From positions 9,664,230 through 9,728,229 of the forward strand of contig CM019230.1 in assembly GCA_009741485.1 (NCBI GenBank): a stretch of DNA of 64,000 bases, in the 5' to 3' direction. Numbering within the stretch: position 1 is the stretch's first letter; every line of letters begins with the position of its first letter. Below the pieces are notes generated by a model that had not been told where the DNA came from, did no database searches, and saw nothing but the letters and a program-made list of their open reading frames with translations. This DNA is from Malurus cyaneus samueli. Lineage: Eukaryota; Chordata; Aves; Passeriformes; Maluridae. The translations under genes and the position numbers were made by a program. Positions 1 through 13,252 of the stretch are shown piece after piece.

Positions 1-2100
1 GCACAGCAGCGGTGGCTGGTTTTATCCCCAGGGACGTCTGTTGGTCCCCCCACGCACCTCCTGCCACAGCAAACCCCTGCTGGGATAAACCCTCCAGCTC
101 TGGAGCCTGAAGCCCATGGCAGGGCTAAGCCTGGGGGGCTGCAGACACAAGTGTCCACCCGTGGCAGGGTCACCGTCAGGCTGCCCAGCCAAGACCCAGC
201 ACACTCAGGTGTCCTGCTGCCCAACAGGAGCCCCAAGCTGAGAACATGGCCTTTCCTTTCCAACCAATGTTTCATGCTGGGTGTATTCCCACCCAGCACC
301 ATTCTAGGAAATGTTCCCCCTGCTCCAAGAAATTCAAATAATGAGTTCCACAGTAAGTGTTAAAATCGGGTTATGCTGTGCTGCAGCTATGGCACTTTTC
401 AGTCTCAAAGCCCTCGGCTCCACACCACTCCCTCAATCCTCTGTGCTTCCTCAGTTTCCCTCAGCAAAGGTTACATCTCCTGGAGGAGATGTATGAGGTG
501 CTGAAAAAGCAAGAGAAGTGCTGTTATGGTCAGGATAAACACCCCTGCACTGTGATGCAGCTATGACATGCAGGCTGGGGACCACTCACAACAGTCCCCA
601 CAGCAGCTCTGTCAGCAAATACAGCAAGAACAACTTTTAGAGCAGAATTTCTAGACTTTTCCTCCACTAGCTGTTCCCTAGAAGCAAGAAAAATATGGGA
701 AATGGAAGAAAAAGCAAGTCAGACTATTTTAAACATCAGCCACATTCACACCAAATTCAGGTCTGCTATCCAGAGCCATTTGCCTTGCAGCTCAGCACTG
801 CACACACAGAGCAACCAACTATTTCTGGCCAGTTTCTACCCCATTCCTCACTGATGTTTCAAGAAGATAAAAACTGATTCCTTTCCAGAAAATCAAATTT
901 TGACATCCTGATTATTTCTTGGTAAAGTGACCCCAAATCCTCCCCAAAGTCAGTCCAAGAAACTGCATAAATTGAAAAGTTATGGTGAGAAGGTGAATAG
1001 AAATTTAAAAAAAAAGTAAACACCAAAGTTCTTCTCCATCCTAGGGGAAAGCAGATTTTTAGCCTTCAGAGCACCCAAGATGATACCAAGTGAAAGCAGA
1101 GCCAGAAGCAGAACAAACCAGAACATGGTACAATTGTGATGAATTTAAGATTTTTGTGGCATTTTTAATTTACAGGTCGGAAAGCAGACACGCCCAATGG
1201 TGCCCACTTAGAACAGCTCTGAGGAACCAAGTGCAGAAGATGAGACAGGTAAAAGCTGCATCCCCTCAGAAGCTGATGGTCTGAACCTGCTGCATCTCCC
1301 TCGCTCTTATCCCCATACCAGGGGAATTTTGGTATCCTGTTCCCATCCCAGCATGGTCCTGTTCAGCTTTGCTCCCAGGATGGAGTCAGGATCCCACCAA
1401 AGCAAAAGGGCTCATTTCACACCACAGTCCATCTGTTCATCTGCTGCCTTAAGTCAAACATTTTTAAAGAAGGTTTTATCACAACAGCCAATTCTCATTC
1501 TAATTCCTGCTGCTTCTTTGCCTGTCCTCTCCACCCCAGCTCAATAAATAAATTCAGGCCAAGTGAGTTAATTAAACTATCTTGAAAAAGAGCTGTAGAC
1601 ACCCAGGGAAGGATGGGGGTGGTACTTGCATTGGTGGCAGCTTTGCCTTCCAGCCCACCCCCTTTGCCAAGGCGATACCCTGTTGTTCCCAGTTTCTGAG
1701 GCAGCATGTTGCTGTCAGAAAGCTGGAAAAATGCACAGTGCTGGTAAGAGCAGCCAGGGGCTGGATTAAAATCACACAGTTGTAGCCCCATACTGGCACC
1801 TGACCGTGAGCAAGTGCTCAGAGACTTTCTGGGAATGAAAACCCTGAAGCATCACCAGCTCAGCTCCCAAGGCCACCACACTAGTCCCATCCCAACCCTA
1901 CCAGGCCCTCTTCAATGCATGGCTGATCACAAAACCATCTAATCTCAACAATACTCCTTAAAAGCAAGAATCTGACCAGCTCTGGGAAAGTCTTAAAGCA
2001 ATAAAGCATTTTAATTGCATCACAGAGCCTGCCACCCGCACCAAGGTCAACTGGCTTCAAAACTACCTTCTTGGCTTTGACTCTGCCTTCTGGTGGCAGC

Positions 2101-2157
2101 AATGGGATGGGGAAATGAGGGAGAGGGAGGAAGAGGAAGAAATAGAGAGAGAAGAGG
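2101..2157. repeat. Purine-rich (GA) tract
   Basis: The plus strand here is almost entirely A and G with a few T interruptions, built from GAGG, GGAAG and GAGA words. A similar tract lies at about 2493-2545. These are low-complexity sequences with no coding signal. Confidence 0.6.
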
Positions 2158-3374
2158 CAATAGCAAGTTCCTCTTTGGGGGTGGGAGTGCTTGCTTCTTT
2201 ACTATTTGATACATCATCTTACCAAAATTTTCCTTGGCTTCAGCTGCTGTTGCACCGCAGACCTGTACAGTAGCAGACAGTCTCTCCTCTTTTTATGAGC
2301 AGTGGTAAGAGCAACATGTGTGCCTTTGTCTCAAGCAGGAGTCTGTTGTTTAGGTTGGCAAATTATACAACAATAAAAGGGAATGGCTGGGAACCAACCT
2401 CAGTCTTTTTGAAATGGGTGTAACCCTATCCAGCTCCATCAAGCACTCGCCACGATGCTTACACAAACCAGATGATGGGAATTAATGAACTTTGGGGGTG
2501 AGGAAGGAGTAGGTAAAGGAGGAAGGAAAGGAGGAAAAAGAAATGTTGGCTTAAAATTAGTGTTTTTCGCACTCTCCTTGCTCCTAGATCTACTAGGTGC
2601 CCTTCATTTGTTGGGGAATTTTGGGATTAAAGGAGGGAGAGGACAGTGATGGTGTGTGATGAGTCCCCATCATGAGGTTGCTTTGGGACTTTAATGGGAC
2701 CAAACAGCTGGTAGCCATGGGTGGCATCACCACATGGCCCACAGGAACAGGCTCTGGCCTGGCTGTGCAGTTTGATCTAAGCTCCTTTGATGTGGATTAA
2801 AAAAAACCCATCAAAGGCTTGGAGAGTGGGGAGATGCAGGGCATTGGGAGATGGGCCCTTTGGTCCCCACTCCACGTGGCACAGTCGAGATGCACCAAAC
2901 AGCCCTGGCAAATCAAAGCAAGCAGTGCCTCAAGAAGGGGGCAACACACTGCTCCAACCACCAGGGTTTGGAGTCATTTTTGGGCTTAGGGATTAATTTT
3001 TTTTTTTAATAAAAGACTTTATTCATCTCTTCAAAAGTCACTGCATTCAAATCAGACCTAGGAGGCACCATGGAAGCTTGACTCTCTCTGTGCTGGGACA
3101 TGGGGTGCTAACCCAGCCTTAGAGCTGAGCAGACAGTTTGCAGCAGCATCCAAGCACCAACCTGGACAAAGCAGGGCCTGATCCATGCACAAAACTTGGA
3201 GAGTTTGTGCTTCTGGGAACAGCAATGGGTGTAATGAGCTGCACCAGCCTCTGCTGCAAAGGTGGCCTCCCACCCTGTGCCAATCAAAACCCAATCTACC
3301 ACCCAAATGCTTCCCCTACTGCATTGGATTAAATGGGCTAATTAAAAGGAGTCTCATAACCATGATAGTGACAT

Positions 3375-3460
3375 GTTATTCCTCGCAGAGCTGCTGCCTT
3401 CTATATACAAGTGCCATATATGGTGTGCCATATAGCTGCAACTTATAGGGGAGGAATAAC
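3375..3460. repeat. Imperfect 86-bp inverted repeat centred on a CArG box
   Basis: The outer ten bases, GTTATTCCTC at 3375-3384 and GAGGAATAAC at 3451-3460, are perfect reverse complements. The near-exact centre is the perfect SRF-type CArG box CCATATATGG (3414-3423). Internal pairing between the arms is only partial. It could be a decayed MITE-like element, a regulatory palindrome or chance. Confidence 0.5.
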
Positions 3461-4013
3461 TTTAGATCAGCAGAGACACTTGGTGCAAGTCTTGTCTGCA
3501 CCAGACAGGGATTATGCTTTCACCAGGAAGCAAAATAAAGAAGCCCAAGCTCCACGACTCCTGGGACGCTGATGGGTGATGACACCATCACTCCTGGGAC
3601 ACACCCATCACTTGGCAAAGGATGCAAAGACATGAAGGTGGTCTTGGAGATGGCTGACTGGAGCAATCCCCCTTCCTACCCAAGCTGATGGTCCATGCAG
3701 GGCAGCCTCTGGGAGGAAGAGTTCAAGGAGATGGGACCACCCTGGAAACTTGGGAGAAATGCACGCTCCTTGCAGGTGCTGACATAGATGTGCCCACAGC
3801 ACGCAGCCCTCTCCTCTCCTGTGGCCTGAGGATCTCCAGCCTTGGCCAGAGGAGGTAAGGGCAGAGCAAGAACAGGGCAAGCAGCGTCCTATACCCTACA
3901 GCTTTCCCAGCCTCCATCCAAATTCAGCTCCAGAGGCTTTCTTGTGCCTGACGCACTTTGTCCACCTAATACTCCTCGGTAGAGCTCTCTTCCAATCCCT
4001 TGTCTATGTGGCT

Positions 4014-4150
4014 GACCCATTCCTGTAAGTGTTCAAGGCCAGGTTGAATGGGGCCCTGAGAAACCATGTCTAGTGGGTGGTATCCCTGCAGGGGGGTGGC
4101 ACGAGAGGATATTCAAGATCTCTTCCAACCCAGGCCATTCTATGATTCCT
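4014..4150 (+). mobile_element. CR1 LINE 3' fragment
   Basis: The fragment contains the diagnostic CR1 3'-end words 'GTTCAAGGCCAGGTTGAATG' and 'CTTCCAACCCAGGCCATTCT' and ends in 'ATGATTC'. It is a 5'-truncated, diverged copy in plus orientation with no coding part of the LINE. Confidence 0.85.
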
Positions 4151-7100
4151 CCTGAACCTCCACATGCATAGCCCATCCAGGCTCCTTGTTTTGCCCATTT
4201 TCACCAGCCCCTGCCCTCACACCATAGCCCCAGTTCTTGTACCATCACACGAGTCCATCACTCTCTCTGTTTCCAGTCTAGCTCCAAGCCTGGAGAGTAC
4301 CATACCTTTCCCCAAGAAATCTCTTTGCCAGTCTGAGGACTCCCAGGCTACTTGGTCATTCCTCAAACAGAAATTCCTCCAGCCCTACAGAACAAACCCA
4401 AAATGTTGCCACTGTCACTGGGTAGATCATGCACCAACTGAACATAGGCTGCAGGAATATGGAGCTTTCTTTGGGTTAAGAAGGGCCAAATTTACAATTA
4501 TTTTCTCACCTCTTCACCAAGTAACAGCACAAGAGGTTACAACTGCTAAGCAAGAACTTTCCCCCCTCCTTTGCTAGAGCCAGACAAGATATTCATCAAC
4601 ATCCCCAGTTCATTACACAGGCCCTCCTCTTCTCTTTATGTAAACATGGAAGACTCTTTCTACTCCCCATCATACTTAAAAGCTCTGAACTTCCACTAAA
4701 TAATTATCTTCGCTGGGGGGAGAGGAACAGCACTTTACATATCAAAGGGCTGCTTTGGAGGGATTTACAATAATTTAAGATGAAGTGGTAAATATTCTAT
4801 TCACTCCAGTTCATCTCCAGTAATAATTATAATCCTATTAGCAAGGTCCCAAGAAAGTGATTGCATTATCATCTAGCAAGCATCTATGTGGATTTCTTGG
4901 AGGGGTGGGATGGGGAGGCCATAGGCAAGTAAAGAAGGAAAAGCAACAAAAGATGCCATTGCCAGCATGTCCCTTCCCCCAGCAGGATTTGGGCTCTATT
5001 GTCCCAATGCTTCAATAGCGCTTTGCTCTGAAAATAAGAGCTTTTGAGCACAGTAAGGGGGTGGGGCTGAAATGAGCATCTTATTCCTCTGTCACCCCCA
5101 CTCCCCTTTCATGGCCGTGGATCCCACCTGGTGCTGCTCCGGCAATGAAGAGCGCCCAGTGCTTTTCCTGCAGCCCGGGCCAGCAGCAGTGCCATAATTA
5201 GAAGCTAATTGCTGTTTATGGGTGAGTTCTTATGAATATTGCTCAGCATCACTGGGCTGTTGCTGCCCACTGGTCAAATCATGTGAGATTACTCTAATCT
5301 GTCTCCATTTCCCCCCAAAAGGACAAAAAGACTGTATTGTTTAAAAGCAGAGCAGGGAGAGGGAAGTTCTATAAAACTCATGATTTAAGGGGGAAAAAAC
5401 CCTAAACTCAGCAGGAAACATGACTGAGTTAACTGGCAAACTGGGACTAAAGACCCTTTATCAGGAGCACCAACTGTCTATGCCAAACTGTGTGTTTTAT
5501 TCCTGCTTCACATCACCTCTTCGTATACCCCACTGGAGTGTTTAACTAGAATTTATCCCTGCATGAGAGCCTCAGTTGCACCAGTGTAATCCTCTTCCCT
5601 CTCTTCTGGCACCAGTGTGAGTCCTCAGCACTTCCACCAGAAGCAGGCATGTCGGCTCTGCTCGGGCTGAGAAATCTGCAACTACTCCAGAGCTGCACCC
5701 ATCTGCAGGCTTGGAACAAGCCAAGATTACTGTCAAGTGTGCAAGAGTTTATTGCAAAGTAGTAAAAACATTTCTCTCAATAAAAGAAATAGACAACAGC
5801 CTGAAAGGGAGGCAAAAGGAAGAAGTTTAGGCATCCGGAGAGACTTCAGTGCTTACAATTAATTCCTGGTAAAAAAATAAAATTCTCTGGATTACCTCTG
5901 CCTCTTACTCTTTTGCCACTAGAAAGACCAGCAACTTCTCCTCCCTCAAGAATTCATAGCCTAGAGTAAACATTATGTGCACTAACCTCCTACTACGCAA
6001 AGATTTGATAGATCCACTTATGGATTCATTGAAAGACAAAGCTCTGTTCTTCAAGAGTGCTGGTTCAACATATGCTTGCACCAGAGATGTGAATTTTTGG
6101 ACTCACCTTTTCTTAGGCAGCACCAATCCTCCCCTCATACCTTCATGGGAAGCTGAAACCAGTATCTGGACTGGCTCAGCACCTGCAAGCACACAAGGTC
6201 CGTCTCCACAAAAAAATCCAGCAATGTAAGAGAGTCATGATCCGGAGTTATTGGCTTCATTGTGGAGAGAAATAAAGACAAAACTCCAACAGCTCTTGCA
6301 AGGCTTTTGCCAGTTCAGAGCAGGCTTCAGCAAAGGAAGCCTGGCTCAGAAGAGGTTTAAAAGCAGATATAGAAATCATAGTGGTGGGACATGCAAAACA
6401 CATCCATGGTACCCAAGTGACAGGAGGGTCTCCTGCAGCAGAGGATGTGGGACTAAAAGCCCACACTAACAGAGTCTGGTCTCAGGGTTTGGCTTCAAGT
6501 TCATCAGAACAACTGGGCTGTTCCCACTAGTCCCAACCAATATCCACTCCTTGCTGTCAGCTTTCTTGCCCCAAGCAGCCACTCAGCCACGTCCAAGAGG
6601 CCCACTGCTCACACCACAGCCTCTTCTCTCTCACTCCTTCCCTGCCACGGCTCAGACACAGATCACCAGCGTGGCAGGAGCACCAGCCAGTAGTGGTGGT
6701 ATGTTCAGTCATCAAATCCATCCAAACAGCTCCTGCACCCACCAATTTGCTCTCTTAATTGTAGCAACAGTACTAATCCTCTCAAAGATGTTAACCACCC
6801 CAGACACAGCTCCTCACCGGTCTTTAAGACATTTCCCTTCCTCCTAGCTCCTGGGAAAGTGCTTCCTTGCAGCAAAGGCAGCAATATCATTAAGCCCTAG
6901 AGATATCAGGATCTGGGATTCGAGGAGAGTGGGGGGAGGCAGAAGAGGGTATTGAGACACACAGTGCTGGCTCTGCAGAAAGGGTACAGACTGTTGGCTT
7001 TCCATTGCTGTCCCAGGAGTAACAGATGTTTCAGGAATTAGACATTCAAACCAAGTAGCACCACAACTCTATGTATCACTGCACATGGAGCAGAGCATCC

Positions 7101-10100
7101 TCCTGGCTCATCCCACTTGTGACATCAGAGCACCCTGGGGTTCCTGCCCCTGGCTAGAACACCTGGAGGTGTTCCTAACCTGGGGAGCTACAGAAGATTA
7201 TCCCACCAGCCTGATCCCTACAGTACTTGCTCTTCTAGGCCCTGCTTCAGTGACTGCTTTGGCTGTATGCTGCTGGTGGTGAGCCCAGCAAACCGGGTAC
7301 ACCCCGATTTGGACCCAAAGGGCACATCTGCTGTCATCAGTGCAGGGGATATAGTTACATCACATACCCCCCAATCATCTGTATAGCAGCAACACACTGC
7401 CACACTCTTTCTGTAGCCATGCTGCAATAGAAATTTTTCCCAGTTTCCCAGAAAAGGAGTTGGTTCAAGAGAAATAACCTTTGGTTTAGGCCGTTCTAAG
7501 GTGGGGGTCCATGCCAGTTAAATAAATATAGATTTTTTATGGCACACACTCATAAATTAACTTCCTGGTTAAGTAGCCATGCAATGCCCATTGCAGCAGC
7601 CTCTTTCCAGCCACTAAAAGGCAGCTGAATGTGCGTGGCCAGTCCTGGTCCACCACAGCTGACACTCAGAAACACCTGACAAATTTCTACCCAGGAGAGC
7701 ACTACAAAATGAACTTCCCAGGCCTTGCCTCTCCTCTGGGGCACTGCAAAGCCACCACATTTTGCCTGCTCCAGCTCTGCTAAGAGGCAGAAAAAATAAC
7801 AACCAACCCACATAGCAAAGAGCCAGCCCCAAAAGGAAATACAAGTCTACAGCCATTCCAGCAAAATACAGGTAGGACCATGTTCTCCTGATGCAACGTT
7901 CATAAATCACAGCCCTGCTGAGAGGTCTTTTGTGTTTTCCCTAATACAGAAACAAATGCCCTAATCTGTGTGCCTGTACAGGCAGGTGACAAGTTACACT
8001 GATAATGCTACCCTTTGTTAAACACCCTGACAAGTGGCCCAGCATTTGTACACTGAGAACTTTGTTTGCCACCTTGACACACATTTCTCCTAATCAAGCC
8101 CAGCCTTCCTGCTCTGGGGCTTTACAGCCTGATTAGATAAAAAAGCCTCCTGATAAACTTTGGAGCCCCTTTCTGCCCACAGGGATACCCCAGCTCTCAC
8201 CCTTCAGATCATAGCCAATGCTGGAGCATATCCTCAGTGATTTGTCTGCCCTTGGGGTACAACATGCCAAAGTCAGGCTTGAACCACTGTGCTGAGTTAG
8301 AGCCCCAAAAATGGACTGGTGGCAGCTCTGCTCCTCTTCCTCACCATGGATATAACAAAGCAGGGAGGGAAGCAGCAACACTAATTTATTCACGCAGCAG
8401 CACTTCCCGCTGTGCACTGACAGCCCCTGGAACATTGTCCATGTCACATCTGAACCAGAGACCACTAGCTCCTCCACAGTATGTGGGAAGGCATCTCATA
8501 GGGTGGCCAGGGCAGGCTTGAAACAAATCTTGAGACACATTTACATCTACAGTTTCTCAAAAACACAATCTAGGATCTCCAGGAATCCACTTTCTGCACA
8601 TAAGGGATCGAATGGGCATCCAGCTCTGCCTGAACAGCAGAGACCTTCGAAACAACAGCTCAGAAAATAGCCAGCTTTTCATTTTCAGGACAAAAAAAAA
8701 GTTCTATTTTTTTCTGCCTTTTCTGATCATGTGCACATGTTTCACAGGCCAAGTAATGCCAATAAGATGCTGCTAAACCTCAGCTGCATGACTCCACCTA
8801 CTTCTTCAGCAACACCCAAGCAGCCTTGAAACTGTACAGCAATGAGGCTTTTCCTCAGCTATGGTAAAGGGAAACAGATGACCCCCCTGACCATCAGAGT
8901 TCCTTCCTGGTAGCCAGTGATGGCAGCGAAGATCAAACCCATCACAGAAAAACCAGGAAGGTGCTCACCCAACCAAGCATGTCCTGTACTCACCAGCTTC
9001 TCATTACCCTCAGCATCTAATTGAGTGGGTTAAGAATATAAAATTGGTTTGGACTTCATTCCCAGCTGAGGCACCTAATGAACTTCTGAAAGCCTCCTGC
9101 TTCCTTCTCAGAAGGGAGGGGTGGCACCAACCACAACCTGAACCATCAGTAATCTGGGCACTTGCCCGGTCAGTGTGACCCTCATTGGGATGAGCTAATT
9201 TTGCCATCCATTGGAACAAAAGGCCTGTCAAACTAATACACCAGTGATCCTCTCAGTACTGATCCCTAAATGCATTTTAACACAAATGGGATTGTCACCT
9301 CAACTCATTTGTTAATGGATTTGTGATTCGCACACATAAAGGAGTGCAAATGTGACACTGGAAATTAAGATCTCTCCATGGTAAACAGACCAGGGCAGTG
9401 AAACATTTGCCCAGAATCAGACTTTTTTTCCGTCAACAACTCTAGTAAGGCCAGGATGAACCTCCTGGCTTTCCTCTCTCTTTGACACCTCACATCAAAC
9501 ATTAAAGACAGAAAATACAGCTGCTTTCCAGGACAAAAGCATGGCATGCCCATTGAGGCAACCAAGCTGCAGGTTTGTGGTGCCACCACATCCCTGGGTC
9601 CCCAATGATGCTACAGGACTCGAGGTAGACTGATACAAACCAAACCATGCCTTGGGAAGGAGAGAAATTACCAGTGAAGGAGGGAGACAGGTGCCAATTA
9701 GGCAAACATGAAGGAGCAGGTCTGTCTGCAGACTGCCTTCCTGCCCAGTCATTACCTGGGATCATGATACGGTCATAAACAGTCAATGAAATCCTGCCAA
9801 GAGCTTTTGAAAGAGCAGGCTCAGCTGGTGGAGATGCTCTGCTGCAAGTACAACAGATGAAAAGCACTGCTTTTCATTAAATAGGTATTCACATAATTAG
9901 AGACTTCACATGGCCATACCAATGATTTGATCTAGTCCAGAGCACTCAGGCAGTGTTTAAGAAAGCTCTTGCCTGCTTCCCACTTCTGACAGCTTGGGTT
10001 ATCTTTGTGTGTAACCCTGCCATCTCCTCACACCCCACACACTGCAATGGCAGGTCCACGGCCATGGTGACCACTGGGAAGGACCTTATGAAGCAAAACT

Positions 10101-13100
10101 ACATGTGCCAAAGCCCATCATCAACCTTCAGCATTCCACCCTGCTTTCATCCAGAGCCAATTTCCTTCCAGAGCCAGCCATGGGGCTGAATTACCCCCAA
10201 ATGCTTCAAGCCCTTCTGCATAAATAGCACCATGGGCCAGTCTGTCAAGGCCTTAGAGCACAACCCGAGTGAAATTACTTTTCTCTGAACACTGAGGACT
10301 GTGAATGACAGCTATTGTTATTCAGATGAAACCAAGGGTCAGATTAACAAATCAATGGGCATAAGAGATATAAAATGGGTGACCACTGAAGCTTTTCAAA
10401 TACCCAAACATATGGATGAACCAAATGTGAATTGTAATTGACTCACTCCTACCTTTGATCTCTACACCCTTGGATTCTCAAAGAGACAGTCCAGCCCACT
10501 CCGACCTGGGCTGAACCAATCTGGGACTCCATTGTGAGCCTCACAAAGTCTTTTCTCTCTGCCTACATCCCCTGGATGCAGATCCAGCCTGGTGCTCAAG
10601 AAGTTAAAAAAGCCAGCTGTGACTTGGAGAGCCAGGGAGCTGGAGATGGACCACCTGCACTCCCAAAACGCAACCTTGCACATGGAGCCCATGACCAAAG
10701 GCATCTACCTGTCCTCATTTGTGGTGGTCACCATCAGTCATTTGGACATGAATGAGGAGATTGCCTAGGAAGCAGCAGGAGAGGGCCTGGAGCCAATGTG
10801 AGCAGTGATGATGCTCATTCCCCCACTGCTCCTGGAGGCAGATGTGAGCTCTCCTTGGTTTTCATGGATTTCCCGGCGCAAAACCAGGAATCAGACTTTG
10901 CTGATGGATTCATGGCATGCACATGCCCTTGATGCAAAATCTGGGCTGATCTGGAGTGCTGGAAACTGGTCTGCTCTTCTCTTCTACAACTGCCTCAAAA
11001 GCACATAATCACTTATGCTTGATCAAGAAATCTGATTTTTCATTTTCCCCAAAGATGTTTCTGCATTCTGCAGTTTCATTGTTAAATTAACACAGAGCTT
11101 AAATGAATGTTATCCCTAAATTTTTACTTTTGGAATTTGGAGACAGTTTTGACCAGTTTTAGATAGATACATGAGAAAATAAATAAAAGAGCATTATCGA
11201 TTTTGATACCATACAAACCCCTCAGGAGTCACAAGTCAAGCAATTGTTTGGTTTCAGTTTCAAGCCTCATTACAAACTAAAGTTTCTGTAGCTCTTCATG
11301 GAAACCCAGCCCAGCTTATTTTTCTCCCCACTCCATTCTGCCTTCGGGAAGGTTTACAACCCCACATTGATGCTTCTCCATGCTCCCCACAATGGGTATA
11401 AGCTGTCCAGCTCAGCTCCTGCTATACTGAGTCTCAAAGCAATGGGAACTTTGAAATGCTGTTACTGAAGGTAAATGCCAGCAGCTATTCCCAGCATCAG
11501 GCACCACCACTGAGTAAAGTGATTCACAGTGGGGAGGCAGACTTGGCACATACCCTGTCCTGCACCAGGAGGAGTGGGTTCGATGGCAGAACTGGGTGAG
11601 GCAGAGCAGGAATGGCTCTGCCCCCATAATTTTTGGGCTCTGACCCACTGTGCAGCTGCTTAACCCAACTGGTGAGCCCTGCTGGGACAGCCAAGCCTGC
11701 GACAACTGCAGGGCTCACCCACAGAGGAACCCAGCAAGAGGAAGGCTCTGGGGAGGAAGGCAGAGAAGAGGAAACTCGTGGGCTTTTAATCTGCTTTAGT
11801 ACCACACAAGCTTTCTGTTTATATATAGCCAAATTAATTAGTACTCTGCATTGAGAAGTTTGACCTTGAAATCATCTCTAGGGGGAGGCAGCAGTGGCAA
11901 GTGCAGCCAGGGCAGCTGGCCAAGGCCCCGGTGTGTGCGTGGACACCCACGTGAAGCCGGTGGCTGCTCCTGCGTGTCCGACTGTCTGGGTATCACCCGC
12001 CTGTAATTACCAGGCTTCAGAGCAGACAGCAGCTCCCGGCTCCTCTCAGCTTGCAGCAAACCCAGGTTGAAACGCTAACCGGCTATTCCACTTCTGCTTT
12101 GGCAAGGCTGATATCTTCTCCCAAGGCTTCCTTCCCGGCTTAACACCCTACATTAGCTATTCCCTCTGCTTTTCCAAATGCCATGCAGACAGCCCAAGGC
12201 TCATTAGTTACCAGACCAGCTCAAGAGGGAAATTAAAAGGGTGGGAAAAAAAAGATGTTACAAGCTTCGTGTTAAGTTGCAACAAGTTCAGGGCACTGCA
12301 CTGGGGACAAAGGAGATGGGCTTTGCTAAGCATGTCCTTGAGAAGGGGAAATGCCCAGGCTGCCTGGCTCTTTGCACCTTTGCTCTGCCTCACTTTGGTT
12401 GGTCCAGCCATAGTGAAGACAGGGCAGGAGGCCAGGGATACTTACAGACACCCACCACTACCTCACTGGTCCCAAGCGAGACGTTCATGAGCTTCCCCCA
12501 TTCCAACGCAGGTGCAGAAGATGGGAACCCCCCAGCACGCAGGGGACTGGCTCTGATCTGTCACAATTCACTAAACATGGCACCAGAGGTGTGTGCAGGA
12601 GGTTCAGAGCAGAGGCACAGCACCTCAGTGTCAGGCATTGCATTTGCTCCAACACGCAGGGACACAGGGCACAGCACAGTCACGGGGTGCCTCTGCAATT
12701 TTCGTTTAGCAACAGCATTCCCAGCCCTGGGTACAAACCAGCTGAGGACCACGTACAGCCACTCTGGGACCAAAGGGCTGGGACACACCTCCTGTTTACT
12801 GCAACACCTCCTGATTTCCTTCCAAGTCTAATACACCTTCAGAAAAACAAACTGTAGGCATGCCAAAACTGCAGGCCTTGCCAGTTTTTAAACAAACACT
12901 GAGAAGCAGCAAAGCACTTTATGACGAAGACACCAGGGTTTCATCCTCCCTCTAGTGACAGGAGGATCCATGAACTGAACCCGCTCCACCGCTGCTGCTG
13001 CAGCCGCTGGACCCCATTACAAATCAAAAATACTATTGCAACTTAACTCCAGTGCAACAGTTCACTCACGTTCAATTGCTCTTTCACTGAATGAGCACTT

Positions 13101-13238
13101 TTTCAAAGACTTCCTATGCCTCTGTGCCACTCACCCACATTTGGAGTTTTAAGTTTTCAAGTTTTAACACAAGTTTGCATTTGATAATCAAGAGAGGCTG
13201 AGAGTTTAGGGCTTTAATATAAAGCTTGTAAAGCTTGT

Positions 13239-13252
13239 AATAAAGCTTTATT
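13239..13252. repeat. Perfect palindrome with an AATAAA on each strand
   Basis: AATAAAGCTTTATT is a perfect 14-bp palindrome, so a canonical polyadenylation hexamer occurs on both strands. It sits next to two direct AAGCTTGT copies (13223-13238), giving three HindIII-type AAGCTT sites in about 30 bp. No transcript is evident that would use it. Confidence 0.5.

Noticed and set aside
4164..4577. 137-residue open frame following a CR1 fragment
   Set aside because: Low-complexity Ser/Pro-rich reading of intronic sequence with no domain.
11570..11600. GGTTCGA word resembling a tRNA B box
   Set aside because: No matching A box, acceptor stem or cloverleaf could be drawn around it.
12241..12831. 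196-residue open frame on the plus strand
   Set aside because: No recognisable domain and low-complexity, intron-like composition. It lies inside the inferred HS3ST3B1 intron and looks like a chance frame.
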